DNA of 29,305 nt from JBDKVA01 sp039679375. Lineage in GTDB: Bacteria; Bacillota; Clostridia; Acetivibrionales; DTU013. Under the pieces are notes generated by a model that saw only the letters and a program-made list of their open reading frames with translations, did no database searches and was not told where the DNA came from. A program made the translations under genes and the position numbers. The stretch's first letter is position 1, and each line of letters begins with the position of its first letter. The stretch spans positions 1-29,305 of the forward strand of contig JBDKVA010000104.1 of assembly GCA_039679375.1 (NCBI GenBank). Direction: 5' to 3'. This document shows, one piece after another, positions 22,324 to 29,305 of the stretch.

Positions 22324-22352
22324 ATTATATAATAATATGGTTATAATTGCAA
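22324..22352 (-). promoter_or_regulatory. Promoter of the lysine-rich protein gene
   Basis: On the minus strand, TTGCAA (22347-22352) and TATAAT (22324-22329) are separated by 17 bp. The leader to the ATG is about 85 nt. Confidence 0.6.
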
Positions 22353-22431
22353 ACATTATACCTCGCGGTTATTGATATTCTTTTAAGCCCTGTACCAGGA
22401 GCCTTGGACAAAAGTAATGTATGGCAGATTT

Positions 22432-25400
22432 TTAGGCCTTCTCAATCATCACTTTGCTGCCTTCACCCTGCATGGTCGGAGGTTCGATAACGAGCCTGCG
22501 GCTGATTCTGCTCTTCAGCTCCGGGACATGGCTGATGAGGCCGATCACACGTTCCCTGCTGCTTAACCGTTCAAGTGCGTCTATTACCGTATCCAGCAAA
22601 TCGTGATCAAGCGTCCCGAAACCTTCATCAAGGAAGAAGAATTCAAGCGGGCTCTGTCCTTTGAGCTGGATCTGCTCTGAAAGTGCAAGCGCCAGTGAAA
22701 GCGAGGTCAAAAACGTTTCTCCGCCTGAAAGGGAAGAAACCATGCGGTGAACTCCGCCATTGGCATTGTCCCGTATGATAAAGCCGGCTTCCACATCCAG
22801 CTCCAGCGCGTACCTGTACTTCGTCATCACCCCCAGCGTTTCCGAAGCCCTGGCCGCTACATACCGCAGCCTCTCCTCGGCAATATAGTCTATGAAGCTG
22901 TTATCCTTCCTGTGTTCCGCTTTCAATATTTTTTGTATTTGTTCGTACAGCCCTTGTTTATGACCCATTCCATTATAGCTATCCCGCAGTCCTACCCATT
23001 TTTCATGCTTTTTCTTCATAATATCCACGCTGTTTTTTGCAACCTCGCTGCGGGTGACGCATTCCTCCCTGTATGCAGTAAGCTCCGTATAAGCCGTGTT
23101 TGTCCGGTTCCATTCCTCCTCTGAGATGTCCCTTGATTTAAGCTTTCTCTGCAGCATTGCCTTCTGTGCGTGAATATTGGTAAGCGTCTGGTCATAACCG
23201 TCAATTTCAGCCTTTAACACTTTCTGTATATCGGGCTGGAGTATCGAATTTTCCGCCTCCATACCGTCTGCGAAACCCCTCTCCGACAGCACAGACTTCA
23301 AGTGCATCTCTTCTGCTTTAAGGCTATCAGAAAAAATATTTTTTTGATTCTCAAGAAGCGATTTTTGGGTCTGCAAATCATTATGCCGCCTTTCAAAAAG
23401 CTGAAGCTGCTGCAGACGCTCCTTTTCCAGCTTTACAAAACCGTCAAGCTTTTCATCAACCCGTTTGATTTCCTCCTCGATATCCGCCTCCCCGGCCAGC
23501 TCAGTAAGCCTGGCTTCCTTTCCGGCCAGCTGGTTTTGCAGAGCGCTCAAATCTGCATCAAGCTTGATATGGTCGTTGTTCAAAAGCCTCAATTCTTCTT
23601 TCAGGCTATCAAGTGAAAGCCTCTTTCTGCCTGCATTTTCCTGAGTCTGCTCCGCTTCCTTTTGCAGCAATTGAAGTTTACGGTCATTTTCTGCAAGCCT
23701 TTTTGACTCTTCGCCTGCGCTCCCCATCCCATATTTATTCAAAAATTCCGAGCACCTTTGCTGTGCTTCATCAAATGTTTTTCTTGCTTCTGCAAGACTT
23801 TTTTCAAGTTGTCCGGCGCTTTCACGGTTTACCGTCAGCTCGGACACAATACCATTTTCAGCAATCCTCTGTCCTGTCAGGATATCGTTTAGTTTTTGCA
23901 GGCTTTCTGCATATTCCTTCTGCTTCACTTCCCATTCTTCGATTGCCTCCAGCTTTTTCTCAAATGCAGCGTTTGCCTTCGCAACTTCCTGCCAGATCTG
24001 ATCCAGTTCAAGTGATCTCAGCTTTTCAGGGAGTTTTTGCTTTTCTTCCTCGTAATCTGAAGTTTTACGCTCTGCTTCCAGCATTGTCTGTGCAGCCTGA
24101 TCCGCAGCTGTTTTCACTTGCTCGCCGGCGATAAGAGCTTCCCTCTCTGCCGCTTTCAAGAATTTCTCCGCTTCATCAAGCTTCTTCCGGGCAGCCTCCG
24201 CCCTACTTTCCAGTACGGATAATTCTGTTCCTTCCGCATGAACAGCAGGCACAGGATGCTCCGTCGAACCGCAAACAGGGCATGGTTCACCCGCTTTCAG
24301 GTTCTTTGACAGAATTGCCGCCGCATTTTGGTCCAACTCGGCAACTGCCTTCTCGATTTCCAGTTTGCATTGTTCAAACTCTGCAACTGCACTGTCTTTT
24401 GATTTTTCAAGAACGTCTGCTTTTTGCTTCAGTTCATGAAGATTTGTGTTCTGCTGCTCCGCTTTGGCTTTTAACTTATCCAGTTCATTTTTTCTCAATT
24501 TTAAAATGTCATACATTCCCTGAACCAGATGGATCCGGTCCATTGACTTCATTGCTGCAATTTTATCGCCTGGCGTGGACGCTTCATGCTGCTGCCTTTT
24601 CGTCTCCAGTTCCTCCTGAGCCTTTATTGAGGAAGCGATCTCCGCTTTTATTCCGTTCAGCCTCTGCTCTATCCCCGCACCCGAGCTTTTCAGTAATATC
24701 CCCCTTGCTTCCAGCTCCTTTACATTCCTGTCCAGAACCACAACTTCGTTTTCAAGAGTGACCCCCTCCTGCACATGCTGCCTGTACTCCGGTTCAACAT
24801 TAAGCGGTTCTATTTCCTGTTTTATTCTTTCCAGATCCTTCTCCAGCAATTCGAATTCAAGCATTCCCTTATTTATCTGGCTGCTTTTCTGCATCGTACC
24901 AGCTTTTAATTGATCCGCCGCAGCCTGAAGCCTGGCCGTCTGCTGTGAAATTGCCGTAATCTCGCTCTTTATGCTTAAGGCGTCTGCCAGCCTGGTCCTT
25001 TGACTGATCAGTTTTGGCTGTTCCACAACTACCTGATTCTTTATATCCTCGTAACTTCGTTTTGTTTTTTCAAGTCCGTCGATCACACCCGGAAGCACAG
25101 TCATAACCTCTTCCAAATGTGATTCGGTCTCATTCAGTTTTGCACCCAGATCCCTGTTTTTGCGTATCATCTCCAGAAGTCCGTCCGCTTTCAATGCTCT
25201 TTCAAGCTGCAGCCTCTTTTTTGCAATGGACTCTCCAGCGCAGATTTGCTGCTCCTCTTTCCGGTTCATATCACCAAGCTCCTGAATGAGGCCCCATACT
25301 TCCTTTGTCTCATTAAATTTGACTTCCATCTGCCTCAGTTCATTTTCAACCCTTTTACGCTCTGCAGCAGCTGCTTCCATAACCTTTTCCGCTTCTTCGA

Positions 25401-26055
25401 GCGCTTCATCGGTAGCATCGGAATATCCCAGTATCTCTCCCGAGAGTACATCAAGCCTGCTTTTCAGTGTCGACATTTTCCGGCCAAGCTTGTCACACAG
25501 CTGTTTCCCATATTCCTCAAGATAAAAGATCCTCTCCAGCATGCTGCGCCTGTCTTTATTGTCCAGCGTCAGAAATTCCTGAAAGCTGTTCTGAGGCAAA
25601 ACGACTGCCCGTGTAAAATCTTCATTGTTTAATCCTAATAATTCCTTAATAGAAGAACTGACTTCCGTTGCCTTATCGCACAGCGGAACTTCACCATCCT
25701 CCATGATCTCGATAAGGCGCGCAATTTTGGGCTCGCAGGAATTTTCTGAATTCTTCTTCCGCTGGTATGTCCGCTCCACACGGTAGGTCCTTCTCTTCCC
25801 ATCCCTGGTCAGTTCAAAGGTATAGGAAACGCTTGCCGTCTTGCGGTTTGTATTGATGATCCCCTGGGTTCCTCCATCCGCCCGCTTCACTTTGCCGTAC
25901 AACGCAAAGGTGATCGCATCAAGAATCGTTGACTTGCCGCTTCCGGTCGGTCCGAATATTCCAAACAGGCCGGTCTCTCCCAATGCCTCAAAATCAATCC
26001 TCTGAACATCTGTAAAGCTTTGCAGCCCTTCTATCTCAAGAAGTTTCGGTCTCAT
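22432..26055 (-). CDS. sbcC: Exonuclease subunit SbcC (Rad50-like ATPase)
   Basis: A 1207-residue SMC-like protein that forms the ATPase and coiled-coil arm of the SbcCD nuclease. The complex opens hairpins and processes DNA ends and protein-blocked breaks. Walker A GPTGSGKST lies at 35-43. The Q-loop region with VVLPQNSFQEFL precedes long heptad coiled coils (about 180-1040). These are broken by the zinc hook CPVCGSTEHPVP near 594. The signature LSSLSGGETFLTSL is near 1110 and Walker B FFFLDEGFGTLD near 1140. The length is somewhat above the usual 1000-1050, from longer coils. The start overlaps the sbcD stop by 4 bases (ATGA). Confidence 0.96.
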   Translation of the reverse strand: MRPKLLEIEGLQSFTDVQRIDFEALGETGLFGIFGPTGSGKSTILDAITFALYGKVKRADGGTQGIINTNRKTASVSYTFELTRDGKRRTYRVERTYQRKKNSENSCEPKIARLIEIMEDGEVPLCDKATEVSSSIKELLGLNNEDFTRAVVLPQNSFQEFLTLDNKDRRSMLERIFYLEEYGKQLCDKLGRKMSTLKSRLDVLSGEILGYSDATDEALEEAEKVMEAAAAERKRVENELRQMEVKFNETKEVWGLIQELGDMNRKEEQQICAGESIAKKRLQLERALKADGLLEMIRKNRDLGAKLNETESHLEEVMTVLPGVIDGLEKTKRSYEDIKNQVVVEQPKLISQRTRLADALSIKSEITAISQQTARLQAAADQLKAGTMQKSSQINKGMLEFELLEKDLERIKQEIEPLNVEPEYRQHVQEGVTLENEVVVLDRNVKELEARGILLKSSGAGIEQRLNGIKAEIASSIKAQEELETKRQQHEASTPGDKIAAMKSMDRIHLVQGMYDILKLRKNELDKLKAKAEQQNTNLHELKQKADVLEKSKDSAVAEFEQCKLEIEKAVAELDQNAAAILSKNLKAGEPCPVCGSTEHPVPAVHAEGTELSVLESRAEAARKKLDEAEKFLKAAEREALIAGEQVKTAADQAAQTMLEAERKTSDYEEEKQKLPEKLRSLELDQIWQEVAKANAAFEKKLEAIEEWEVKQKEYAESLQKLNDILTGQRIAENGIVSELTVNRESAGQLEKSLAEARKTFDEAQQRCSEFLNKYGMGSAGEESKRLAENDRKLQLLQKEAEQTQENAGRKRLSLDSLKEELRLLNNDHIKLDADLSALQNQLAGKEARLTELAGEADIEEEIKRVDEKLDGFVKLEKERLQQLQLFERRHNDLQTQKSLLENQKNIFSDSLKAEEMHLKSVLSERGFADGMEAENSILQPDIQKVLKAEIDGYDQTLTNIHAQKAMLQRKLKSRDISEEEWNRTNTAYTELTAYREECVTRSEVAKNSVDIMKKKHEKWVGLRDSYNGMGHKQGLYEQIQKILKAEHRKDNSFIDYIAEERLRYVAARASETLGVMTKYRYALELDVEAGFIIRDNANGGVHRMVSSLSGGETFLTSLSLALALSEQIQLKGQSPLEFFFLDEGFGTLDHDLLDTVIDALERLSSRERVIGLISHVPELKSRISRRLVIEPPTMQGEGSKVMIEKA

Positions 26056-27695
26056 TCGCCCTCAACCTCCCCATTTGCAGCATTTGCTCCATCCGGCCTG
26101 TTTATGCTTCTCATATTGTAATTGGCGTTTCCGGCAATGCTATCGGCGCCTCCCATGTATCCGCTGCTTAAAGTACCGTTCCCGCCGCCTGAATTATTGG
26201 TGCCGATACCTGCTGGTGCACTAGATGAGCCAGCATTGCCGGGATCATCACTTCCTTCGTCCCGGTCCGCGTCCTCCCCGTCCCCTTCATCCTCCCCGTT
26301 CAGGATCTCAAGAAACGCCTCCATCAACTCTTCCGGTATCTCCGCGCCCATTCTGTATTTATAAAAATCACTGAACAGTTCGTCTATTTTTCTGCCTTCC
26401 CTGCTTTTCGGGCTGATTGCTTCAGACTCATCTGTTTTTAGCCTCGGACGGATATTGATGATACCCGGATTCAGGCTTCGAAGCTTTTTTTGCTCCTCTG
26501 TCGTCAGTATCCTGTCCGTCACGATCTCAAGGTCGATCCAGGCATTCGGATCCCTTCCCTCTTCGCACCACTTGATGGCTTGTCCGATCCCCTTGTCAGC
26601 CACCCACTTCCTTAAGGGCTTGCCGCAGTCCAGGTAAAATGGCGTCACAACTGCCTTTTCTCCAGGCTGGGCGTCCACGATATAGACCGCTTTGCTGTAA
26701 TCCGCCTCAGAAAAGCTGTACGCCAGAGGTGATCCCGCATAATACACAGGACAGTTCGCACTTCGAATCTCCTGCGGCCGGTGTAAATGACCCAGCGCCA
26801 CAAAATGAGTCCTGCCGGGCATGATCCCCGGGCTCACCGTCATGGCTCCGCCCACCTGCAGCGTCCTTTCGGAGTCGGATGTGCTGCCTCCAAGAAGAAA
26901 AAGGTGCGCAACGATCAGATTTACTGTGTCATCCCTGAATTTAGCGCCAAGTGTGGCAAATATGCTCCCGATTTTATCGGAATACGCCTTTTGCAGAATG
27001 TTTTCATCCGCCTCCTGTGACAACACCTCTTCCAGGCGTGACTCCGAAGGGTATGGCATAGTAATGATCACCGCATGATGCTCGCAGTCAGGGACGCACA
27101 GCTCCAGCCACCCTGGGCCTGAATCAGCTATCTGAATGCCGCCTAAAACAGACACAGATTCATCTGTGTCATGTTTTTCTGCGTCTATGTTATTTCCTGC
27201 CGTATAATAGTTTTCATGTTCTGCTAAAGCGCTTTCATCGGCAGTTCTGCTTTTAGCGTCTTTCTCTGTTACGTTACTATTCTTATATTCTTCAGCGGCC
27301 TTTCCGGAACCGTTTGCAGCCGCTCCATTGCCCTGATTTCCCTGGAGATAGGCGCGTGCATCGCTTCCAGGATACCCCAGCAGAATAATACCCCTCTTTC
27401 GCACCAACGGGCTTGCGGCGCAAAGACGCTCAGGATTGTCATGATTTCCGGCGATTACAACGACCGCCCTTTTACCATTGTCATTCAGCCTGTCCATGGC
27501 CTCGTAGAAAAGCTCCTCCGCCGCAGCGGAAGGATTGTATGTATCATATATGTCGCCGGCAATCAGGACAAGATCGACCTTTTTCTCCTCAACCGTCCTG
27601 CAAAGGCAGTCAATAAACTCCCTTTGCTCTCCGATTCGGTTGATTTGCTCCAGGTTCCTGCCCAGATGCCAGTCAGATGTGTGCAATATCCGCAT
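26052..27695 (-). CDS. sbcD: Exonuclease subunit SbcD (Mre11-like nuclease) with unusual insertion and tail
   Basis: A 547-residue Mn-dependent nuclease partner of SbcC. Mre11/SbcD motifs are present: HTSDWHLGR (start), AGDIYD (46-51), AGNHDNPERL (82-91), VAHLF (262-266) and LGHLHRPQ (301-308). SbcD proteins are usually 370-420 residues. The excess here lies in two places. One is a hydrophilic, low-complexity insertion at about 112-183 (Asn, Gly, Glu, Lys, Asp-rich), just after the GNHD motif. The other is a C-terminal tail of about 80 residues, first acidic (EDEGDGEDADRDEGSDD) and then Gly/Asn/Ser-rich. The ATG at 27693-27695 has GGGGGT ahead of it; in-frame sequence up to 27782 does not look like SbcD. 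Confidence 0.93.
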   Translation of the reverse strand: MRILHTSDWHLGRNLEQINRIGEQREFIDCLCRTVEEKKVDLVLIAGDIYDTYNPSAAAEELFYEAMDRLNDNGKRAVVVIAGNHDNPERLCAASPLVRKRGIILLGYPGSDARAYLQGNQGNGAAANGSGKAAEEYKNSNVTEKDAKSRTADESALAEHENYYTAGNNIDAEKHDTDESVSVLGGIQIADSGPGWLELCVPDCEHHAVIITMPYPSESRLEEVLSQEADENILQKAYSDKIGSIFATLGAKFRDDTVNLIVAHLFLLGGSTSDSERTLQVGGAMTVSPGIMPGRTHFVALGHLHRPQEIRSANCPVYYAGSPLAYSFSEADYSKAVYIVDAQPGEKAVVTPFYLDCGKPLRKWVADKGIGQAIKWCEEGRDPNAWIDLEIVTDRILTTEEQKKLRSLNPGIINIRPRLKTDESEAISPKSREGRKIDELFSDFYKYRMGAEIPEELMEAFLEILNGEDEGDGEDADRDEGSDDPGNAGSSSAPAGIGTNNSGGGNGTLSSGYMGGADSIAGNANYNMRSINRPDGANAANGEVEGE

Positions 27696-27787
27696 GCATT
27701 GACCCCCAAAGTATAGCTTTAAAGAATATCTGAGATAGCGCTGCCGTATCGTTCCAAGCCAATATCCCGGAGCGCCCTGCACTTTCT

Positions 27788-27796
27788 ATTATACCA
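27788..27796 (-). promoter_or_regulatory. Extended -10 promoter for sbcDC
   Basis: On the minus strand, TGGTATAAT contains a perfect TATAAT (27788-27793) with the TG extension. The expected -35 position has only CAGACT. It lies 93 bp before the sbcD ATG. Confidence 0.45.
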
Positions 27797-27808
27797 TTAT
27801 GGAACCGG

Positions 27809-27840
27809 GAAGTCTGCTTTCATATTTTAAAAGCAGCTTC
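27809..27840. other. Stem-loop in the sbcD upstream region
   Basis: GAAGTCTGCTTT (27809-27820) pairs with AAAGCAGCTTC (27830-27840) with one bulged T and a 9-nt loop. It lies upstream of the sbcD -10. It has no T-run on either strand. Confidence 0.35.
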
Positions 27841-27865
27841 GCAGTGAAATGTTTTGCATAATGGT

Positions 27866-28024
27866 TTGACTGAAGGAGAGTGGAAGCATATACTTACATC
27901 ATATGCATTATTGCTGGAAGTATTTATTATTGGTTACATAATTGGTTATTTTGCAGCTAAGTGTGCAAAATTTGAAGTAATGTTCAAGATATTAGTTAAT
28001 ATATTCCATATATTCGCGCATTAA
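27866..28024 (+). CDS. Possible 52-residue membrane peptide (uncertain)
   Basis: An open frame from TTG at 27866 codes for a peptide opening with TEGEWKHILTSYALLLEVF and continuing IIGYIIGYFAAKCAKF. It contains one clear hydrophobic segment and ends at TAA 28022-28024. There is no RBS before the TTG, which is the main reason for doubt. The 3' part is made of the repeat at 27960-28041, so the frame may be a chance product or the relic of a gene invaded by the repeats. Confidence 0.2.
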   Translation: MTEGEWKHILTSYALLLEVFIIGYIIGYFAAKCAKFEVMFKILVNIFHIFAH

Positions 28025-28102
28025 CTAATAATTTGCACATATTTAGCTGTAAAATTAGTATTCAACAAAAATATTCGCGCATTACCTGAAATTTTGCACA
28101 TA
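27954..28102. repeat. Three-copy 32 bp repeat with large nested hairpin
   Basis: Two direct copies of a 32 bp unit lie at 28010-28041 and 28071-28102. They are 28 of 32 identical with a 61 bp period, starting ATATTCGCGCATTA and ending TTTGCACATA. A third, inverted and more decayed copy lies at about 27960-27991, sharing TGTGCAAAATTT and GTAATG with the reverse of the last copy. The inverted and first direct copies form a nested hairpin. CAGCTAA (27954-27960) pairs with TTAGCTG (28043-28049), TGTGCAAA (27962-27969) with TTTGCACA (28032-28039), and ATTAGTTAAT (27991-28000) with ATTAACTAAT (28020-28029). The rest of the 518 bp intergenic stretch 27696-28213 shows only the sbcD promoter, a possible GNAT promoter and short open frames. 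Confidence 0.75.
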
Positions 28103-28150
28103 CCACTGCGATTAAAGACATGAGTGAGCAAATAAGTAAATCTGGTCCAC

Positions 28151-28178
28151 TTGTCATAACTACAAGGACGGGTATGCT
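28151..28178 (+). promoter_or_regulatory. Possible promoter of the GNAT gene
   Basis: TTGTCA (28151-28156) and TATGCT (28173-28178) are 16 bp apart, 35 bp before the GNAT ATG. The match is moderate. Confidence 0.35.
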
Positions 28179-28213
28179 AACAGTATTAAAGAACTGTTGG
28201 AAAGAGAGAATTA

Positions 28214-28711
28214 ATGCTTATAAAAGGAAGCAATTTTACAATCAAAGATGTTGATGAGAATGATATCGATGCTGTATTTGAAGTATATAAGCAGTGTGAG
28301 GATTTTCTATCGTTAGGTCCGGTGCCGTATGCTTCAAGACAGATGATTTATAATGATTTTAAATTATCCAAAGAAGAAGGAGGCTCATTTTGCGGTATAT
28401 TCTTAAATGGCAAGATGGTCGGGGTTGTGGATTTTGTTTCAGGTAATTATAAAGAAAATCCTGAAAATGCATATCTTGCGCTTTTAATGATATCTGCAGG
28501 CCATAGACGCAATGGTATTGGCAGGGAAGTGGTCAGTGCTGTGGAAACTGAAATCTTAAAGAACAGGAATATTAAATGTATTTGTGCTGGAGTGCAAACT
28601 AATAATAAGCCGGCAATTGCTTTCTGGCTGAAGATGGGATATAAAATAGTTAGTGCTCCAGAATTATTGCCTGACACAACTATTGTATTTCATTTGAAAA
28701 AGGATGTATAA
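28214..28711 (+). CDS. GNAT family N-acetyltransferase
   Basis: A 165-residue acetyltransferase of the GCN5 fold, which moves an acetyl group from acetyl-CoA to an amine. Motif A with the pyrophosphate loop is LALLMISAGHRRNGIGREVV (Arg-Arg-x-Gly-x-Gly). Motif B-like ICAGVQTNNKPAIAFWLKMGYKI is the usual 'N..A..FY...GF' segment. The N-terminal part (FTIKDVDENDIDAVFEVYKQ) is also typical. The substrate cannot be deduced. The RBS is a modest GGAAAGAGAG before the ATG. It lies 57 bp before the flavoprotein gene in the same direction with no terminator between, so the two may be cotranscribed. Confidence 0.88.
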   Translation: MLIKGSNFTIKDVDENDIDAVFEVYKQCEDFLSLGPVPYASRQMIYNDFKLSKEEGGSFCGIFLNGKMVGVVDFVSGNYKENPENAYLALLMISAGHRRNGIGREVVSAVETEILKNRNIKCICAGVQTNNKPAIAFWLKMGYKIVSAPELLPDTTIVFHLKKDV

Positions 28712-28768
28712 CTGTGGCATTAAAAATGTTATCACATAATTACAAGCCGGCATAGGGAGGTATGTAAT

Positions 28769-29305
28769 GTGAGAACGCTTATTTTCAATGGCTCGCCGAG
28801 AATAAACGGTGATACGAAAAGCCTGATAAATGAACTTATTAAAAACCTTGATGGCGAATATAAAATTGTGGACGCATACCACTGCAATATTTCACCGTGT
28901 GTGGATTGCAGATATTGTCATAAGCATGCCGGCTGCTGCAAAAATGACGATTGGCAGGAGATAGACAAATACATAAGAAACTGTGATAACATTTTAATTG
29001 CTTCCCCAAACTATTTTTCAGAGCTATCCGGACAATTGCTTGCTGTCGCCAGCAGATTGCAGTCCTTTTGGAGTGCACGGCATTTTAGAAAGGATGAATT
29101 GATACATAAAAAGAAGCGCGGTGGAATTGTTTTGGTAGGAGGCGGCGATGGTCATATGTCTACTCCCATAACAACGGCAACATGCCTGTTGAATCATATG
29201 AATGCGTGCAATATAGCAGCACCCGTGTGTTTTCATGACACAAACAATAATCCGGCAATTGAAGATGCCGATACCATTGCTCATTTGAAAGAATTGGCGG
29301 CTTTT
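28769..29305 (+). CDS. NAD(P)H-dependent FMN reductase / flavodoxin-like protein (3' end outside window)
   Basis: 179 codons are present with no stop before the window edge. I start at GTG 28769-28771 because GGGAGG (28755-28760) lies 8 nt before it; the ATG two bases earlier is followed at once by TGA. The first strand and FMN phosphate loop are LIFNGSPRINGDTKSLI. A cysteine-rich stretch, CNISPCVDCRYCHKHAGCC, follows at about residue 39, then DDWQEI. This arrangement is typical of the flavodoxin-fold, iron-sulfur-flavoprotein-like NADPH:FMN reductases (Pfam FMN_red). The ASPNYFSELSGQL segment is the usual second FMN-contact loop (SP.Y....). Such proteins serve in redox stress or reductive detoxification in anaerobes; the substrate here is unknown. 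Confidence 0.85.
   Translation, partial: MRTLIFNGSPRINGDTKSLINELIKNLDGEYKIVDAYHCNISPCVDCRYCHKHAGCCKNDDWQEIDKYIRNCDNILIASPNYFSELSGQLLAVASRLQSFWSARHFRKDELIHKKKRGGIVLVGGGDGHMSTPITTATCLLNHMNACNIAAPVCFHDTNNNPAIEDADTIAHLKELAAF

Noticed and set aside
23613..24134. 173-codon plus-strand frame within sbcC
   Set aside because: Antisense to the coiled-coil coding region; composition is Leu/Phe/Pro-rich as expected from reversed Glu/Lys/Gln codons.
27954..28102. CRISPR array
   Set aside because: Only two direct copies with four mismatches, one inverted copy, and no cas genes nearby.
28120..28254. 44-codon frame starting at an ATG upstream of and overlapping the GNAT gene
   Set aside because: No RBS, overlaps the GNAT start by 41 bases in another frame, and no similarity recognised; perhaps a relic of a lost gene.

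Overview
The window looks like chromosomal DNA from a spore-forming, Gram-positive anaerobe of the class Clostridia. The evidence is a GerM spore-germination lipoprotein, an AMIN-domain cell-wall amidase, a surface protein anchored by three S-layer homology (SLH) domains, a YtrA-type GntR/ABC module, a QueH-type epoxyqueuosine reductase, strong AGGAGG ribosome-binding sites, and frequent TTG/GTG starts. I cannot name the genus from sequence alone.

Positions 1-7260 (accessory, surface and export). The left edge cuts an IS1182-like transposase on the minus strand. A TetR regulator (284-904, minus) diverges from a 1380-residue secreted SLH protein (1084-5226) built from internally duplicated carbohydrate-binding-like and glycine-rich blocks. 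A perfect inverted repeat lies between them. Next is a compact three-gene operon: a YtrA-type GntR regulator, an ABC ATPase and an ABC-2 permease (5329-7183). It has a consensus promoter whose -10 element lies inside a 12+12 bp perfect palindrome.

Positions 7272-14716. A cytoplasmic DUF4091/GH123-like glycosidase (minus) is followed by a lone FmdB zinc ribbon (plus). Then come two minus-strand units: gerM-rdgB-YfcE-type phosphodiesterase, which matches the Bacillus gerM-rph-ysnA-ysnB order with rph missing, and a spore/cell-wall amidase.

Positions 14040-17105. ruvC-ruvA-ruvB-queH on the minus strand encode Holliday-junction resolution plus the last step of queuosine synthesis. The 3' end of queH runs into a small palindromic element flanked by 22 bp direct repeats.

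Positions 17106-20040. argG-argH (plus) are the last two steps of arginine synthesis. They have two overlapping promoters, an ARG-box-like palindrome, a degenerate pair of REP-type repeats between the genes, and a good terminator after argH.

Positions 20063-22240. Here lie a Phd/YefM-antitoxin-like domain fused to a Uma2 nuclease-fold domain, a DUF6064 membrane protein, and an unrecognised lysine-rich protein. GCTAT motifs occur in front of both the Uma2 and the DUF6064 genes.

Positions 22432-27695. sbcD-sbcC (minus) encode the Mre11/Rad50-type DNA-end nuclease. SbcD carries an unusual low-complexity insertion and a disordered acidic/glycine-rich tail.

Positions 27696-29305. A 518 bp intergenic region holds a three-copy 32 bp repeat and a large nested hairpin. 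It is followed by a GNAT acetyltransferase and a flavodoxin-like NAD(P)H:FMN reductase cut by the right edge. I see no rRNA, tRNA or CRISPR array.
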